Source: Punica granatum (taxonomy: Eukaryota > Streptophyta > Magnoliopsida > Myrtales > Lythraceae). Taken from it: a stretch of 64,000 nt of DNA. The stretch's first letter is position 1. Each line of letters opens with the position of its first letter. The stretch spans positions 39,569,885 to 39,633,884 of the forward strand of contig NC_045128.1 of assembly GCF_007655135.1 (NCBI RefSeq), read 5' to 3'. Shown here one piece after another: positions 63,365-64,000 of this stretch. The notes under the pieces were generated by a model. That model saw only the letters and a list, made by a program, of their open reading frames with translations, made no database searches and was not told the origin of the DNA. Position numbers and translations under genes: made by a program.

Positions 63365-64000
63365 TACTATTTATGCATCCTTCTCTCTCTTTCTCTCTCG
63401 CTCCCGCAACTGCAACGCTCAACGCCATTTCCTTCCTCTCTCAACGCCCCGTCGATGGACCGTTGCGATCGTCCCTCCCACCGACCGATGCGTTTCCTCC
63501 CGACCATGCCGCAGAAGCCCAGCTCCTCAATCCTCTGTCCCTTGGCTCCTCCCCGATGAAGGTGATTGTCCTTTCATCCCGCTCGACTCTGCGTTCAGTT
63601 CCTGCTTGATTCTCGTCGGTGATTACTTTCTATTTGTTTCCTGATTGTCTCGGATGACGTTTTCGATTGATTGATTCTGCTGTAGCTCCTTGTCGTCCCT
63701 CTATCTTCCCCCGGACTCTCAATTGCATGTCTCTGACATTATATAGCTCAATAGCTCAAATCGGTGTTCTCTTCTGTAATCTAGAATTATGCTTCGATCA
63801 GTGCTCGGGCGAGTAGCTCTTCTTTGCTGTTCTCTGCAGCTTTTGGATTCTATCTGATGGATTGATTCTGCTTTATCTGGATGTGATATTTGGTTTACTA
63901 TTTAGCTTAATCTGATCGGCAGCTCCTCTGTTCCATGATCTACAATTTTGGTTTTCGCTGATTGATTGACCCTGCTTTTAGCTTCTTATTACATTCAATC
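63365..64000 (+). other. Probable 5' UTR and leader intron of a gene beyond the window
   Basis: After a CT-rich tract, a GC-rich leader-like segment (about 63400-63558) ends at a donor-like GATGAAG/GTGATTG. T-rich, intron-like sequence then continues to the window edge. A CTATTTATGC block near 63367 is TATA-like. No conserved coding exon is visible, so the product is unknown and the call is inference from composition and splice consensus. Confidence 0.35.

Overview
This window is nuclear DNA from a eudicot plant. Spliced genes have GT-AG introns, intergenic DNA is AT-rich, there is an eukaryotic tRNA-Ala with a Pol III T-run terminator, and every protein recognised is a plant family. The species cannot be fixed from the sequence.

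Layout. From 1 to 11.3 kb there is gene-free AT-rich DNA with microsatellites, two MITE copies and a frameshifted LINE RNase H remnant. Then come LecRK-S.5-type lectin receptor kinase (+, 11319-13349), chloroplast Nudix hydrolase NUDX23 (-, 14112-15900), an organellar-type J-domain protein (-, 16874-19221), an actin with a leader intron (+, 21.5-24.7 kb), DNA polymerase delta small subunit POLD2 (-, 25609-29781) and tRNA-Ala(UGC) (+, 29954-30026). From 30 to 34.2 kb lies repeat-rich DNA, then an intronless VQ-motif gene (-, 34296-34802) and several inverted-repeat elements. A tandem pair of LEA_1 genes follows (+, 39478-40097 and 41882-42298), each behind ACGT/G-box elements. Next are a CCCH/KH RNA-binding protein (-, 43013-45186) and the 19-exon SWR1-type chromatin remodeller PIE1 (-, 46286-57227). 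The right end, 58.9-62.9 kb, is a packed series of terminal-inverted-repeat elements, followed by the probable 5' end of a gene that leaves the window.

The genes are a chromosomal neighbourhood, not a pathway or cluster. Their order recalls two or three Arabidopsis blocks (At2g42070-At2g42140, At5g06740-At5g06770, and the PIE1/CCCH region of chromosome 3), so the window looks like an ancestral gene order that Arabidopsis has fractionated. All splice models were built by hand. Every multi-exon model closes in frame from ATG to stop: LecRK 650 aa, NUDX23 280 aa, J-protein 224 aa, actin 377 aa, POLD2 442 aa, LEA 175 and 106 aa, CCCH/KH 301 aa, PIE1 2072 aa.

I saw no convincing new multi-gene system. 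The most interesting material is a MITE family with internal 50-63 bp subrepeats, a long foldback element, a 1.4 kb inverted-repeat element with a GC-rich interior, a GC-AG intron required by the PIE1 reading frame, and two E2F sites at the POLD2 start.
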